Shown piece after piece: positions 62,701 to 64,000 of a stretch of 64,000 bases of DNA (position 1 is the first letter of the stretch; the number at the start of each line of letters is the position of its first letter). The translations under genes were made by a program, and so were the position numbers. The DNA is from Panacagrimonas sp963975245 (GTDB lineage Bacteria > Pseudomonadota > Gammaproteobacteria > Nevskiales > Nevskiaceae), in contig CAXBFJ010000001.1 of NCBI GenBank assembly GCA_963975245.1, positions 124,001 to 188,000 of the forward strand, given 5' to 3'. The notes below the pieces were generated by a model, which did no database searches, was not told the DNA's origin, and saw only the letters and a list, made by a program, of their open reading frames with translations.

Positions 62701-64000
62701 ACATGTTCGCTGAGAAGATCAGAATGCGTCCGTCTGCCCGCAATACGCTTCGACCGCTGCTGCTCGCGGCCACGATACTACCGACCGCGCTGTGCGCTCA
62801 GTCGCTGGACACGATTCTGGGGCAGACCGAGTTGCTGGAATCCAATCGCGATCCCAAGTGCGAAGCCACCGCCGCACGACTCGAAGACTTCATTTACGGA
62901 ACGCCGCTGACTCAGGAGGCGCGATTTCGCAAGCATGATCTGCAGGTCAACCTGGTGAGCTTGTTGTGGAGCAAAGCAAGCGCCGCCGCACAGGCCGACA
63001 AGCGCAGCTTCATCGACAAGGGCGATATCAACAAGACAGCTTCGCAGTTGTTCCTGGCACAGGGAAAGCTCGATGGCTCTTGGCGCATTGTTGCTGGCGG
63101 CGACGAGATTCTTATCAGCGCCAGAGATTTTCGCCAATACACCAGTGTTGCCTACGCGCTGCGCGCCGTACTGGCCGTGCAGCAGGAACAACTGTTTGGT
63201 TCATCGGCAGAGGAAGCCTTGCTGGAGCTGTCACCATCTGCCGTCGATGCCCTGAAATTGCAGGTTGATCTGTTCACGCTGGCGACATTGAACAGGGCAG
63301 ATCGCGTCGCGCGTGCCAAGAGCGAGCACGAGCTGACCGAGACCCGACTGGTGTCCGCATGGAATGCACTGGCTAAGGTTCCACAGCGCGCCCAGCTTGA
63401 TAAAGCAGCACCATCAGGGTCTCAGCAGACTAAGGGCGGCTATCCCGTTCTGACGCCGCTCATCGAAAGAAAGATTGCTTCCTACGAGGCGTACAACCAG
63501 ATCAGCGGTCCGATCTTTCTGCGCAATATCCAGGTCTACTTCGCGCGCCACGGCTGGCCCAGTGATGAGGAAAAAGGCACGCAGTTCAAGGCGCAGTTCA
63601 CTGAATTGATGATTCAGTTCTCGCGTGATTTGTTGCTGGGGTCGCAACAGATTGCGGCGCAGGCGCAGCATCCACTGATTCGACCTGCCGATGTGGGCGA
63701 GTACGCGCGTCGCTTTGTCCCACATGAGGTGAATGCTTACGAAGACGTCATCTTCTTTCCGCGTCTGCAGGACGACCAGAGGGTGACGCTTGAAGCCTAT
63801 GATCTGGATGCCTTCCGTGATCCGGGTTTGCACTGGCGATATCTGCAAGCCGCCATGGAAAGTGTCGACGAGCCTTCGCCGCTGGAGCCAGACCCTTTTG
63901 CTGCCGAGTTGCTGGTGGAAAACATCGCACAGTTCGGCGTTCTCGTGCTGCGTCTGGCGGGAGAAGCGTCCCGGGAACAGGGACACAAAGTTCTTTCGAC
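62697..64000 (+). CDS. exported protein, unrecognised (runs off the window)
   Basis: The frame from ATG at 62697 stays open to the window edge (434 complete codons), so the gene is truncated here by the window, not broken. The ATG overlaps the YyaL-type stop as ATGA, implying translational coupling. The N-terminus is a signal peptide (RPLLLAATILPTALCA then QS, cleavage near residue 35); ATG at 62724 is an alternative start. The rest visible is soluble, helix-rich and hydrophilic, with a Pro/Gly-poor core and no motif I recognise. It is probably periplasmic and functionally tied to the YyaL-type protein. Confidence 0.7.
   Translation, partial: MNMFAEKIRMRPSARNTLRPLLLAATILPTALCAQSLDTILGQTELLESNRDPKCEATAARLEDFIYGTPLTQEARFRKHDLQVNLVSLLWSKASAAAQADKRSFIDKGDINKTASQLFLAQGKLDGSWRIVAGGDEILISARDFRQYTSVAYALRAVLAVQQEQLFGSSAEEALLELSPSAVDALKLQVDLFTLATLNRADRVARAKSEHELTETRLVSAWNALAKVPQRAQLDKAAPSGSQQTKGGYPVLTPLIERKIASYEAYNQISGPIFLRNIQVYFARHGWPSDEEKGTQFKAQFTELMIQFSRDLLLGSQQIAAQAQHPLIRPADVGEYARRFVPHEVNAYEDVIFFPRLQDDQRVTLEAYDLDAFRDPGLHWRYLQAAMESVDEPSPLEPDPFAAELLVENIAQFGVLVLRLAGEASREQGHKVLS

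Overview
The window reads as chromosomal DNA of a Gammaproteobacterium with moderately high GC. The core gene order carB-greA-rlmE-ftsH-folP-glmM-tpiA-secG-tRNA-Leu-tRNA-fMet-rimP-nusA-infB-rbfA-truB-rpsO-pnp is the Pseudomonas/Xanthomonadales arrangement. An Smc-ZipA-LigA block, an EpmA/EpmB/EF-P set, PhaR and a FimX-like protein point the same way (Xanthomonadales or Nevskiales-like lineage). This is an inference from gene content; no database search was possible. TTG and GTG start codons are unusually common (ftsH, folP, glmM, rbfA, parC and epmA appear to use TTG; rimP, nusA, the HAD gene, the acetolactate synthase and the DUF1800 gene appear to use GTG).

Layout. 1-2.3 kb: a visibly more A/T-rich stretch with a LysR regulator and a small membrane protein, then a gene-free stretch, lying where carA might be expected. 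2.3-12.5 kb: pyrimidine/arginine precursor synthesis (CarB), transcript cleavage (GreA), 23S rRNA methylation (RlmE), membrane proteolysis (FtsH), folate (FolP), cell-wall sugar (GlmM), glycolysis (TpiA) and secretion (SecG). 12.5-21.5 kb: two tRNAs and the translation/RNA-processing operon ending in rpsO-pnp. 21.45-21.75 kb: several hairpins and palindromes ending in a good intrinsic terminator, a candidate small RNA. 21.8-27.4 kb: PHB regulator, GluQ, HAD phosphatase, then a rubrerythrin / Fe-S oxidoreductase / DUF3501 module, and QueF. 27.4-40.9 kb: smc-zipA-ligA, a globin-coupled diguanylate cyclase, phosphoglucomutase, DUF1249, parC and htpX. 40.9-45.7 kb: FimX-like c-di-GMP receptor overlapping epmB, divergent from efp-epmA, so all three EF-P beta-lysylation components are together. 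45.7-49.5 kb: an acetolactate-synthase-like enzyme paired with an aldehyde dehydrogenase, then recR. 49.5-58.0 kb: a thioredoxin-like exported protein, a DUF1501 (Tat) / DUF1800 (lipoprotein) pair, PhhB, and a 1393-residue membrane protein. 58.2-64 kb: orn and three exported-protein genes: a fibre-like protein, a YyaL-type protein fused to a DsbD-N-like domain, and an unrecognised exported protein that runs off the window.

Most of the window is ordinary housekeeping DNA. The least explained parts are: (i) the 1393-residue membrane protein, which by reading consists of two copies of a ~740-residue unit; (ii) the hairpin cluster after pnp; (iii) the exported cluster at 59-64 kb with an 11-bp phased direct repeat in its upstream region; (iv) the rubrerythrin/Fe-S/DUF3501 module.
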